DNA of 5,936 nt from Methanosarcinales archaeon (GTDB lineage Archaea > Halobacteriota > Methanosarcinia > Methanosarcinales > Methanogasteraceae). Under the pieces are notes generated by a model. The model made no database searches. It was not told the origin of the DNA and worked only from the letters and a program-made list of their open reading frames with translations. Position 1 is the first letter of the stretch. Every line of letters starts with the position of its first letter. The stretch is from contig DAOVGE010000105.1 in assembly GCA_030672605.1 (NCBI GenBank), positions 1-5,936 on the forward strand, given 5' to 3'. Below, piece after piece: positions 1 through 5,793 of this stretch. The position numbers and the translations under genes are program-made.

Positions 1-223
1 GGAGGATGGAGAGGTGCGGCATCGGATGTCTCAATCGCAATCGTTAGACATTTCCCTGATAGGGTTCTTGACCGTGTGGATATCTGCATATATAACCACG
101 AGATTACACAAGATTATACCCGGCACCGGCATAAACTGCGATTTTTGTAATTGCCAATTTGACCATGAATACACAAGATCAGAGCACATACAACAGGGTT
201 ACCAATCAAGAGGTTTATTTAAT
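1..223. other. Gene-free left edge with degenerate short repeats
   Basis: I see no convincing gene here. Plus-strand frame 1 is open from the window edge to a TAA at 148-150. It could be the last residues of an upstream gene, but it reads through repeat-like sequence and shows no recognisable motif. Two degenerate direct repeats are visible: ACCACGAGATTACACAAGAT at 95-114 and ACCATGAATACACAAGAT at 162-179. Both share 'AGATTACAC' or 'TACACAAGAT' words with the palindromic repeat at 444-547, so they are probably decayed members of that family. Longer open frames that run on from here toward 397 or 434 translate the next repeat and look spurious. Confidence 0.5.
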
Positions 224-340
224 CTTTGCGCCCTCGCGTCTTTGCGTCTTTGCGTTTTTATTCTCAAATTCAACGCAAAGTCGCAAAGTCGCAAAGACGC
301 GGAGGGTGTTATCTATATCTTCACGTCTTTCGCGTGGCGT
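224..340. repeat. Dispersed inverted repeat 'GCGTCTTTGCG', copy 1
   Basis: The left arm CGCGTCTTTGCG + TCTTTGCGTT (235-256) is complementary, with an 8-nt unit inserted, to the right arm 272-301. That arm carries three AGTCGCAAAG-like units ending in AAAGACGCG. A 15-nt AT-rich loop separates the arms. The downstream part (298-335) ends in CTTCACGTCTTTCGCGT, which recurs in the second copy at 3341-3357, so the repeat unit is longer than its hairpin. All three plus frames and one minus frame are open across it and give Leu/Arg/Cys-rich or Lys/Arg/Gln-rich peptides ('ASLRLCVF', 'AKSQSRKDA'). Peptides of this kind are commonly predicted from such repeats and I treat them as spurious. Its function is unknown. 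It may be a non-autonomous mobile repeat or an RNA hairpin. Confidence 0.75.
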
Positions 341-443
341 CAACACACCACGGACACATTTGCAAAAAAGCTCAGTTTGTGGCGGTGCGAAGTATAACAC
401 AGAAATCTTGTGGTTAGGAGTCGTAACGAAATGACGTATTTAG

Positions 444-547
444 ATTCGTGGCATTTGTATATTCGTGTAATTCGTGATTTAATCGTTTTTTACAGGAATT
501 CATACAAATAAATCACGAATAATACGAATTTCACAGATTACACGAAT
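444..547. repeat. Long imperfect palindrome of ATTCGTG units
   Basis: The left arm 444-479 (ATTCGTG ... ATTCGTGTAATTCGTGATT) pairs with the right arm 511-547 (AATCACGAATAATACGAAT ... ACACGAAT), giving arms of about 36 bp with several mismatches around a 31-nt AT-rich loop. Each arm is itself built from ATTCGTG or CACGAAT words. Transcribed from either strand it would fold into a long hairpin. It lies about 90 nt past the stop of the minus-strand cetZ-like gene, so it could act in 3'-end formation or mRNA protection. No run of T follows it on that strand, so I do not call a terminator. A half copy of the same family lies at 5794-5828. Confidence 0.7.
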
Positions 548-635
548 GTTTTCCAATGTTGCGACTGTGTTTGGGCATGTTCAATCGGACCATGTTATTC
601 TGTTGCAGTCCATTAGCTAAACACGTACCAACTCC

Positions 636-1733
636 TCAGTATATCGGCTCAAGATCCTCGATCTGGGCAAACGCATCTTTAAGCTGCCTTTGCGATGCTT
701 CTCGCTTACCCGCTTCGACTCGAATCACATCTGCTGCAGTCGAGTATATCCGCTCAAGTTCGGGCACCGAATTCAGTGTGAACAGTGAGAGAACCTTTGA
801 CGGACCCCGTTTGACGAGAACTCCCTTAAACACCTGCCCGACCTCTGAGGAGAGTTCGTCCACGGTCTTGGTGATCATGTCGAGGTCGAGGTACTTCTTG
901 TCGCCCTTGATGATCAGCATGGCACGTGCACCCTCCTCGTAGACATTCGCAGGAAAGAGAAGCCCGCTCGGCTTGAAACTCCCGAGAATGGACGATTTGA
1001 CGGTGCTGCCATTTGTGCTCTCGTAGAACCCCATCGTCCCGATGCCGACTCCGCCGCTCATCACGGTCTTGAGATCGCCGAGATCGGTGACCATCAGCAT
1101 CTCGCTGTTGAGCGCCTCTATTAAGAAGAGTATCCGCCTCGCAGTCGTGGTATTGATCTTGTCATAAGCTGACTTGATGTCGCCTGCGTACTTCTTCAGA
1201 TACTGATTGTCCACAAGCAGTACGCCGGTGGGTTTCATCTCGACTAATTCCCGCAGACAGAACGCAGTGTTCTGCAACGAAATTGCGCCTTCATCTCTGA
1301 ACGGGAGCACTGCGAGACAGACTATCGGAGCGTTGTACGTCTGTTTCAGCTCACGCACGAGAAGCGGCGCAAACGATGATCCACTCCCGCCTGCGGTGGA
1401 TGTGATGATGAATATGAGATCAAACGATCCTCTTTTATCGATTTCACCCAGAATCATCTCCTTATTCTCCTCGAACATCTTCTTTCCAATGTTCCGGTTC
1501 GCACCAACGCCATGCAGGTGTGGAACGTGCAAACGATCCTCTGCAAGCGTGTCTCTGAGCCCTTTCAGATCATTGATCGCCGTATTAATCGCAATCGTCT
1601 TCACAGACGCTGGAAACTTCTGGCGCGAATAGTATTTCGCAAACGTGCCAGTGCTCCCAAACGCCTCGTGGTTGATTGCGTCCAGTACCCGATTTCCGCA
1701 TTGTCCCAGTCCAAGAATGAGTATGTTCAGCAT
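636..1733 (-). CDS. cetZ: CetZ-like tubulin/FtsZ-superfamily GTPase
   Basis: This 365-residue protein should be a cytoplasmic GTP-binding cytoskeletal protein that polymerises through its T7 loop. The landmarks run in family order: T1 loop GLGQCGN (8-14), NTAINDL (50-56), T3-like GVGANRN (75-81), the glycine-rich GTP signature as STAGGSGSS (112-120), LPFRDEG (143-149), VDN with a following YDKIN (174-194), and T7 as TDLGDLKTVMSGG (216-228). The T7 loop keeps the two aspartates (D217, D220) expected to trigger GTP hydrolysis in the next subunit. The length fits FtsZ/CetZ and lacks the long acidic FtsZ linker; the tail is a short charged helix ending DLEPIY. The ATG has a strong GGGGTGGT ribosome site 6 nt upstream. 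It lies 70 nt downstream of the CARDB-like gene on the same strand, probably one operon. CetZ is the best family fit, but GQCGN is closer to tubulin than to the usual CetZ GQAGG, so the symbol is family-level. Confidence 0.88.
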   Translation of the reverse strand: MLNILILGLGQCGNRVLDAINHEAFGSTGTFAKYYSRQKFPASVKTIAINTAINDLKGLRDTLAEDRLHVPHLHGVGANRNIGKKMFEENKEMILGEIDKRGSFDLIFIITSTAGGSGSSFAPLLVRELKQTYNAPIVCLAVLPFRDEGAISLQNTAFCLRELVEMKPTGVLLVDNQYLKKYAGDIKSAYDKINTTTARRILFLIEALNSEMLMVTDLGDLKTVMSGGVGIGTMGFYESTNGSTVKSSILGSFKPSGLLFPANVYEEGARAMLIIKGDKKYLDLDMITKTVDELSSEVGQVFKGVLVKRGPSKVLSLFTLNSVPELERIYSTAADVIRVEAGKREASQRQLKDAFAQIEDLEPIY

Positions 1734-1739
1734 GCTTCT

Positions 1740-1747
1740 ACCACCCC
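1740..1747 (-). promoter_or_regulatory. Shine-Dalgarno site of the cetZ-like gene
   Basis: On the minus strand GGGGTGGT lies 6 nt before the ATG at 1733. It matches the archaeal anti-Shine-Dalgarno well (GGTG core) and fixes this start. It also shows that the downstream gene of the pair has its own efficient translation start, despite the 70-nt gap from the preceding stop. Confidence 0.7.
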
Positions 1748-1754
1748 TCTATTC

Positions 1755-1790
1755 TTCTGTTTATTCTGTTTACTGTTTTTACCGTTCTTA
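1755..1790. repeat. Four tandem 9-nt units in the operon spacer
   Basis: On the plus strand the spacer reads TTCTGTTTA, TTCTGTTTA, CTGTTTTTA, CCGTTCTTA. The first two units are identical and the others diverge. In the minus-strand transcript this gives an A-rich, weakly structured stretch (TAAACAGAA units) just ahead of the cetZ-like ribosome site. It may be neutral slippage, a translation-enhancing unstructured leader, or a protein binding site. No promoter or terminator is obvious in it. Confidence 0.6.
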
Positions 1791-1803
1791 CTGTCCGCCG
1801 TTT

Positions 1804-3084
1804 TCAGTAAGAGTAAGCCCTGTGTCGTTTTATGATCCCGATCAGCAACAAGACTACCGAAATCGCTATTAAGATATGTAGGTAATACTCTTCCAGGCTC
1901 GACTTCTCTGCCCAGAATTCGAGGCTGGTAGTCTCTTCTCCACCCTCCCACATCGCCTCCATCTCGATTATATGTTTGCCGGTACCGTATGTGCGGAATG
2001 TGACATCGCATTCCTTGCTCTCGCCCGGCTTTATTGATTCATACACGGGTTCGATATCACCTTTCATCACCTGTACATCAGAAGGTAGCAGACTCTTGAT
2101 ATTCACCATCCCTGCAGTGGCATTCCCGACATTTGTGACTGTCACGGTCGCAATTATGTCATCGCCGCAGGTTATGACGCCATCATCAGCAGAATCAATC
2201 ATGATATCAAGTTCCGGAAACTGAACCTCCTCGGCAGTGATCTCAAGAGAGTTGGTTTGCGATTCGGACGAATACGACACACCGGACTCGCTCTTGTAAT
2301 TTATTATGGTCTGGTCCAGTTCGTATTGTCCAGGCTCTGCGTCCACTATTTTGAGATCGTAGCTCACCCGTCTGGTCTCCCCTGCCGATATATCATCGAT
2401 TGTTGCGGGGCAGCCTTCCTTGTACGTGCCCCTGATCTCGGGCTCATCCAGCACGACCTCTGTTGCGGTCCCGTTCCCGATGTTCTTGATCTTGAGCGTC
2501 ACCCCGACCGTCTGTCCGGCTTCTGCAACGTCTGTGTCAAGCGTTCTCGCAATCTCGAGCTCTGGTACAGTGGCTGCACTGGCATTGTTTTTGGCATCGG
2601 TTCCGGATTCTTTAGCCTCGTCCGGCTCAACCGTGTAATAATCAGTCACCCTCCATTCCACAGGTCCGGTGACCCTGACGGATACGGAATCGCCATACAC
2701 ACTGAGCGCATCGATGTATATGCTTGTTCCGCTCTGTGTTTTGTATGTGGTGGGACTATCACCCACAAATACCGAGATCACTCTCGCAGGCATCTGGTAA
2801 CTCGATACACGAAACTTCGCAGAGTCGATTAGGTCTATATGCACGCTGACGACCTCTATCTTTAGACTATGCTGGATCGCAACACCGGCGTTGACCGCAA
2901 GTTCCCGCTCAAAGATCTCTTCACCGTAACTCCCTGCCGCAGCAGTCGTCGAGAAGATCATAAAGACCAGCGCGAGGATAGTCATGATTGTTACAATTCT
3001 ATCGCAGCGGATTTCATCCGCTCTACCAGCCAGATGGCATATAACGCTTTCAGTCTGCAAGCATGATTGATGCTGACGCCCCAT
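1804..3084 (-). CDS. Secreted, membrane-anchored CARDB-like surface protein
   Basis: This 426-residue protein is probably exported and held in the membrane by its C-terminus. Residues 33-50 form a hydrophobic signal ending in AAA before GSYGEE, a plausible cleavage site. After a beta-rich region (51-150) and a charged, Ala/Glu-rich linker (about 152-172) come two Ig-like repeats of the CARDB/DUF11 type: about 174-283, with 'VGVTLKIKNIGNGTA' and 'DISAGETRRVSYDL', and about 290-392, with 'IATVTVTNVGNATA' and 'IKPGESKECDVTF'. Residues 402-418 are a transmembrane helix followed by a tiny basic tail, KRHRAYSY. Sequons at N167, N204 and N321 suggest N-glycosylation. The family commonly acts in adhesion or S-layer-associated surfaces; the exact role is unknown. 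An ATG at codon 34 (2985) would give a short signal peptide without a basic n-region. The 3084 start has GGGGGTTA 8 nt upstream and is preferred. It is probably the first gene of an operon with the cetZ-like gene. Confidence 0.85.
   Translation of the reverse strand: MGRQHQSCLQTESVICHLAGRADEIRCDRIVTIMTILALVFMIFSTTAAAGSYGEEIFERELAVNAGVAIQHSLKIEVVSVHIDLIDSAKFRVSSYQMPARVISVFVGDSPTTYKTQSGTSIYIDALSVYGDSVSVRVTGPVEWRVTDYYTVEPDEAKESGTDAKNNASAATVPELEIARTLDTDVAEAGQTVGVTLKIKNIGNGTATEVVLDEPEIRGTYKEGCPATIDDISAGETRRVSYDLKIVDAEPGQYELDQTIINYKSESGVSYSSESQTNSLEITAEEVQFPELDIMIDSADDGVITCGDDIIATVTVTNVGNATAGMVNIKSLLPSDVQVMKGDIEPVYESIKPGESKECDVTFRTYGTGKHIIEMEAMWEGGEETTSLEFWAEKSSLEEYYLHILIAISVVLLLIGIIKRHRAYSY
3006..3022. 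other. Perfect 7-bp hairpin inside the 5' coding region
   Basis: AGCGGAT (3006-3012) and ATCCGCT (3016-3022) are perfect inverted repeats around a 3-nt loop. The hairpin sits between the two candidate ATG starts (3084 and 2985) of the surface-protein gene, at about codons 21-27. If translation starts at 3084 it is simply within the signal-peptide n-region. If it starts at 2985 the hairpin lies in the leader and could control translation. Coding chance is an alternative. Confidence 0.45.
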
Positions 3085-3136
3085 CGATTAGGTAACCCCC
3101 TATTATAATATTTAGATGTTGTTCATCTATTATAAA
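3085..3136 (-). promoter_or_regulatory. Promoter and leader of the surface-protein/cetZ-like operon
   Basis: On the minus strand TTTATAATA (3136-3128) resembles an archaeal TATA box. A start about 25 nt downstream, near 3106, would leave a leader of roughly 22 nt holding GGGGGTTA (3100-3093), a 6-of-8 match to GGAGGTGA placed 8 nt before the ATG at 3084. A second copy of the 9-nt word CTATTATAA lies at 3100-3108, exactly 27 bp from the one at 3127-3135. Between them is a dyad, TAGATG (3113-3118) and CATCTA (3124-3129), with a 5-nt spacer, placed where a repressor could cover the promoter. The positions are visible; their function is inferred. Confidence 0.5.
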
Positions 3137-3158
3137 CCTTGCGCGAGGTGGCAGTACA

Positions 3159-3395
3159 ATGTCTTATAAGGGAGCTATCGCGAATTGCCGGGTTGGGCAT
3201 GCACGGCACAATCGAAAATTCCTGATTCTGATGGATTCTGTGGTTTCCAACCTTTGCACCCTTGCGTCTTTGCGTTCCTCTGATTTAACGAGAAAGGCGA
3301 GAGAGACGAGAGAGACGCGAAGAGCGTTATCAATCGCGGTCTTCACGTTTTTCGCGTTGTTGCACATCCAACTGACCATTATGGAAATCACGTGA
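3159..3395 (+). CDS. Doubtful small ORF running into repeat DNA
   Basis: This 78-codon frame starts at an ATG with a good ribosome-site match, GAGGTGG (3145-3151), 7 nt upstream, and a TATA-like CTATTATAAA lies just before that. Only the first 30 or so residues (MSYKGAIANCRVGHARHNRK...) come from unique sequence. The rest ('NLCTLASLR', 'RETRETRRA') is a translation of the dispersed repeat at 3252-3357. The TATA word is only about 27 nt from the ATG, which would put the transcript start at the ATG and exclude the ribosome site. It may be the 5' end of a gene destroyed by the repeat, or chance. I recognise no family. Confidence 0.2.
   Translation: MSYKGAIANCRVGHARHNRKFLILMDSVVSNLCTLASLRSSDLTRKARETRETRRALSIAVFTFFALLHIQLTIMEIT
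3252..3357. repeat. Dispersed repeat 'GCGTCTTTGCG', copy 2
   Basis: This is a degenerate second copy of the element at 224-335, in the same orientation. Matching blocks are CTTTGCACCCTTGCGTCTTT (3252-3271, compare 224-243), GCGAAGAGCGTTATC (3317-3331, compare 298-312) and CTTCACGTTTTTCGCGT (3341-3357, compare 319-335). The right arm has drifted: GCAAAG units are replaced by GAGAGAC units, so pairing with the left arm is weaker than in copy 1. It occupies most of the intergenic space between two divergent genes and separates their promoters. Confidence 0.7.
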
Positions 3396-3398
3396 TTT
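3385..3398. promoter_or_regulatory. Perfect 14-bp palindrome, candidate operator of cdc48
   Basis: AAATCACGTGATTT is a perfect palindrome with a CACGTG core. It lies 46 nt before the cdc48 ATG, close to where archaeal TBP/TFB or an upstream regulator would bind. Downstream, CGAAACAAATACAAA (3406-3420) is a weak BRE/TATA candidate that would give a nearly leaderless transcript. The half-sites CGTGATTT and AAATCACG also occur in the palindromic repeat (473-480 and 510-517), so derivation from that repeat family is an alternative to a true operator. Confidence 0.45.
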
Positions 3399-3443
3399 TC
3401 CCTTCCGAAACAAATACAAACAAGCAGGGTATTACTGTAACGC

Positions 3444-5657
3444 ATGAACGATACCGGCGCACAGGAACTCACGCTGCGGGTGGCAGAGGCGTACCACAGG
3501 GACGCCGGTTGTGATATCGCACGCATCGACCGGGATTTCATGGATCGGCTTGGTGTGGATCGGGATGACATACTCGAGATCGCAGGCGAGAAGAGTGCGT
3601 ACGCAATCGTGCGCCCTGGTTATCCTGGCGACACCGGAACCGACCTGCTACGAATCGATGGACACACCAGAGGCAATTCTCATGTTGCAATCGATGACCG
3701 GGTTCGGGTCTGCAAGGTGACGCCGGCGGACGCCACCAGAATTACGCTCACCCCGACCCAGAGCGTCTCGTTTCCCGGAGGGACGCAGTACCTGATACGC
3801 CACCTCAAGGGCAGACCGGTCGCTTCCGGACAGCGTCTCAGAGTCGAGACTGTGGACAATCCGCTCGTCTTCGTGGTCACCGCAACCATGCCAGCAGGCG
3901 TCGTCATTGTGACAAGGGATACGAGGATCATGGTCAAGCGGCGTCCGATCACGGATGAAATATGCGCAACAGGAATCACATACGAGGACATTGGCGGCTT
4001 GCGGCGCGAGATTGATCTGATCCGCGAGATGATCGAACTTCCGCTCAGGCATCCGCAACTCTTCCTGAAACTGGGAATATCGCCACCGCGGGGCGTTCTC
4101 CTGCACGGACCTCCCGGAACCGGGAAGACACTGATTGCAAAGGCTGTGGCGAACGAGACATCATCGAATTTCGTGTCAATCAGCGGTCCTGAGATTGTGA
4201 GCAAGTATTACGGTGAGAGCGAGAAGCAGTTACGGGATATCTTTGAAGGGGCGGAAAAGGATGCGCCGAGCATCATCTTCATCGACGAGATCGATTCGAT
4301 TGCCCCGAAACGTGGCGAAGTCACAGGAGAGACGGAACGCAGGGTTGTGGCGCAGTTGCTGTCGCTCATGGATGGACTGGAGTCGCGGGGCGAGGTTGTG
4401 GTGATCGCAGCGACCAACCGCCCGAACGCAATCGATCCTGCGATGCGCAGGGGCGGCAGGTTCGATCGTGAGATCGAGGTCGGGGTTCCCGACAGCGATG
4501 GCAGGCTTGAGATACTGCAGGTTCACACGAGGGGGATGCCACTCGACGCGGATATGCAGGGCATGGGTATGGATGAGCTTGCCAATATCACGCACGGGTT
4601 CGTCGGCGCTGATATCGCATCGCTCTGCAAGGAGGCTGCCATGCACGCGCTGCGCATGACCAGGGCAGAGGTTGATTTCGAAGATGAACTTCCATCAGAA
4701 CTGCTCGACAGCCTGATCGTGACAAAGAAGAATTTTTATGAGTCTATGAAGAACATAGAGCCCTCTGCGATGCGTGAAGTCTTCGTTGAGATACCGAAGG
4801 TCGAATGGACTGACGTCGGAGGGCTAAGCGAGCAGAAACAGGCGTTAATCGAGATTGTGGAGTGGCCACTCCGCTATCCTGAAATCTTCGAGGCGATCAA
4901 GACCGATCCGCCGACCGGGGTACTCATCTACGGACCTCCCGGCACTGGAAAGACTCTGCTTGCAAAAGCGGTTGCTACCGAGAGTTCTGCGAATTTCATC
5001 AGCATCAAGGGTCCTGAACTGCTGAGCAAGTACGTCGGAGAATCGGAAAAAGCAATCCGGGAGATATTTCGCAAGGCGAGGCAGGCATCTCCGGCGATCA
5101 TCTTCTTTGACGAGATCGACTCGATTGTACCGGTGCGAGGGAGCAGCGCGGACAGTTTCGTAACCGAGCGGGTTGTCTCGCAGATCTTAACGGAACTGGA
5201 CGGTCTCGAGGAACTGCGGGACGTGGTCGTGATCGCTGCAACCAACAGAATCGATATGGTTGATCCTGCGATTCTCAGACCCGGCAGAATCGACCGACTA
5301 ATCGAGATACCGCTTCCTGATAGAGAGACGCGATCAAGGATCTTTGAGATGCACCTCAGAGAAAAACCGCTTGCGGACGAGGTCTCCATAACCTCGCTCG
5401 TTGAGATGACGGGGGGCTGCTCGGGCGCGGATATCGGGGCGGTGTGCAGGGAGGCTGCCATGCTTGCACTGCGTGAGGCGGTATCTGCAGTATCCGGGAT
5501 GGGGGGGCGTGCCGGTTCCGAGAGTGTGAAAGCGATTGCAGAGGGCATTAAAATTACGCAACGTCACTTCGATTGTGCGATTGGGTATATGCGAAAAACA
5601 GAGGCGGAGACTGGGGTTGTGGTTGAGATGGAGATTGAGATGGGGCTGGAAGTGTGA
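3444..5657 (+). CDS. cdc48: Cdc48/VAT-type tandem AAA+ unfoldase
   Basis: This 737-residue cytosolic ATPase is a homologue of p97/VAT. It should form a hexamer that threads and unfolds proteins, likely handing them to the archaeal proteasome. The N-domain has a double-psi barrel (about 9-100, 'LRVAEAYHRD', 'IARID') and a beta-clam (about 105-167). D1 has Walker A GPPGTGKT (222-229), pore loop KYYGES (254-259), Walker B IIFIDEID (277-284), sensor N325 and arginine fingers R336/R339. D2 has Walker A (497-504), pore loop KYVGES (529-534), Walker B IIFFDEID (552-559), sensor N601 and R612/R615. The VGG elements before each module (about 180-186 and 455-461) are present. Length is normal and both ATPase sites look intact. 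Oddities are RRGGRFD in D1, where the family usually has RRPGRFD, and Tyr530 in the D2 pore, where Trp is typical. The C-terminus ends GLEV, with no HbYX proteasome motif. The ribosome site is weak (CAGGGT, 13 nt from the ATG), but the N-terminus aligns well with the family. Confidence 0.97.
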   Translation: MNDTGAQELTLRVAEAYHRDAGCDIARIDRDFMDRLGVDRDDILEIAGEKSAYAIVRPGYPGDTGTDLLRIDGHTRGNSHVAIDDRVRVCKVTPADATRITLTPTQSVSFPGGTQYLIRHLKGRPVASGQRLRVETVDNPLVFVVTATMPAGVVIVTRDTRIMVKRRPITDEICATGITYEDIGGLRREIDLIREMIELPLRHPQLFLKLGISPPRGVLLHGPPGTGKTLIAKAVANETSSNFVSISGPEIVSKYYGESEKQLRDIFEGAEKDAPSIIFIDEIDSIAPKRGEVTGETERRVVAQLLSLMDGLESRGEVVVIAATNRPNAIDPAMRRGGRFDREIEVGVPDSDGRLEILQVHTRGMPLDADMQGMGMDELANITHGFVGADIASLCKEAAMHALRMTRAEVDFEDELPSELLDSLIVTKKNFYESMKNIEPSAMREVFVEIPKVEWTDVGGLSEQKQALIEIVEWPLRYPEIFEAIKTDPPTGVLIYGPPGTGKTLLAKAVATESSANFISIKGPELLSKYVGESEKAIREIFRKARQASPAIIFFDEIDSIVPVRGSSADSFVTERVVSQILTELDGLEELRDVVVIAATNRIDMVDPAILRPGRIDRLIEIPLPDRETRSRIFEMHLREKPLADEVSITSLVEMTGGCSGADIGAVCREAAMLALREAVSAVSGMGGRAGSESVKAIAEGIKITQRHFDCAIGYMRKTEAETGVVVEMEIEMGLEV

Positions 5658-5793
5658 GGCGTTCATAGTTCTGATGTTTTCTGCGGTCGCTAACGGTAGC
5701 TTCCTCGCGTATGTGAAAAAACGGGCTCTTTGGTAATTCGCGTTGAAACATCTCGTAGATACATTATGTCCGCGATGTGTTGGGGACGTGGAG
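5658..5793. other. Intergenic stretch after cdc48, nothing recognised
   Basis: No gene or RNA is recognisable in this 136-nt stretch. A short TTTT at 5677-5680, 20 nt after the stop, might serve as a weak archaeal terminator, but no strong oligo-T run or stable stem is present. Short open frames on both strands here are not supported by a ribosome site or motif. Confidence 0.5.

Noticed and set aside
1..150. Open plus-strand frame 1 from the window edge, ending at TAA 148-150, as the 3' end of a gene
   Set aside because: It is possible but unsupported: about 49 residues, no recognisable motif, and its second half overlaps repeat-like sequence.
14..434. Overlapping plus-strand ORFs of 127, 91 and 63 codons and a minus-strand ORF of 61 codons
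   Set aside because: They are translations of the same dispersed repeat in different frames, with no ribosome site and the characteristic low-complexity 'LRLCVF' and 'SQSRKDA' strings.
224..547. CRISPR-like array
   Set aside because: The repeated words are short, irregular and arranged as inverted repeats, not equal direct repeats with unique spacers; no cas gene is present.
444..547. Intrinsic terminator of the cetZ-like gene
   Set aside because: The stem is long enough, but no oligo-T tract follows it in the minus-strand direction; the T7 run (485-491) is in the loop on the wrong strand.
1727..2011. 94-codon minus-strand ORF spanning the operon spacer
   Set aside because: It overlaps the surface-protein gene in another frame, and its Lys/Asn/Gln-rich end only translates the 9-nt tandem units.
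2257..2832. 191-codon plus-strand ORF
   Set aside because: It lies wholly antisense to the surface-protein gene, whose signal peptide, domain repeats and TM helix are coherent; this frame has no domain or ribosome site.
4928..5548. 206-codon minus-strand ORF, and similar ones at 3680-4204 and 4230-4646
   Set aside because: They are shadows of cdc48. Their Ser/Ile-rich or Arg-rich composition is what a reverse-strand reading of this GC-balanced gene gives.
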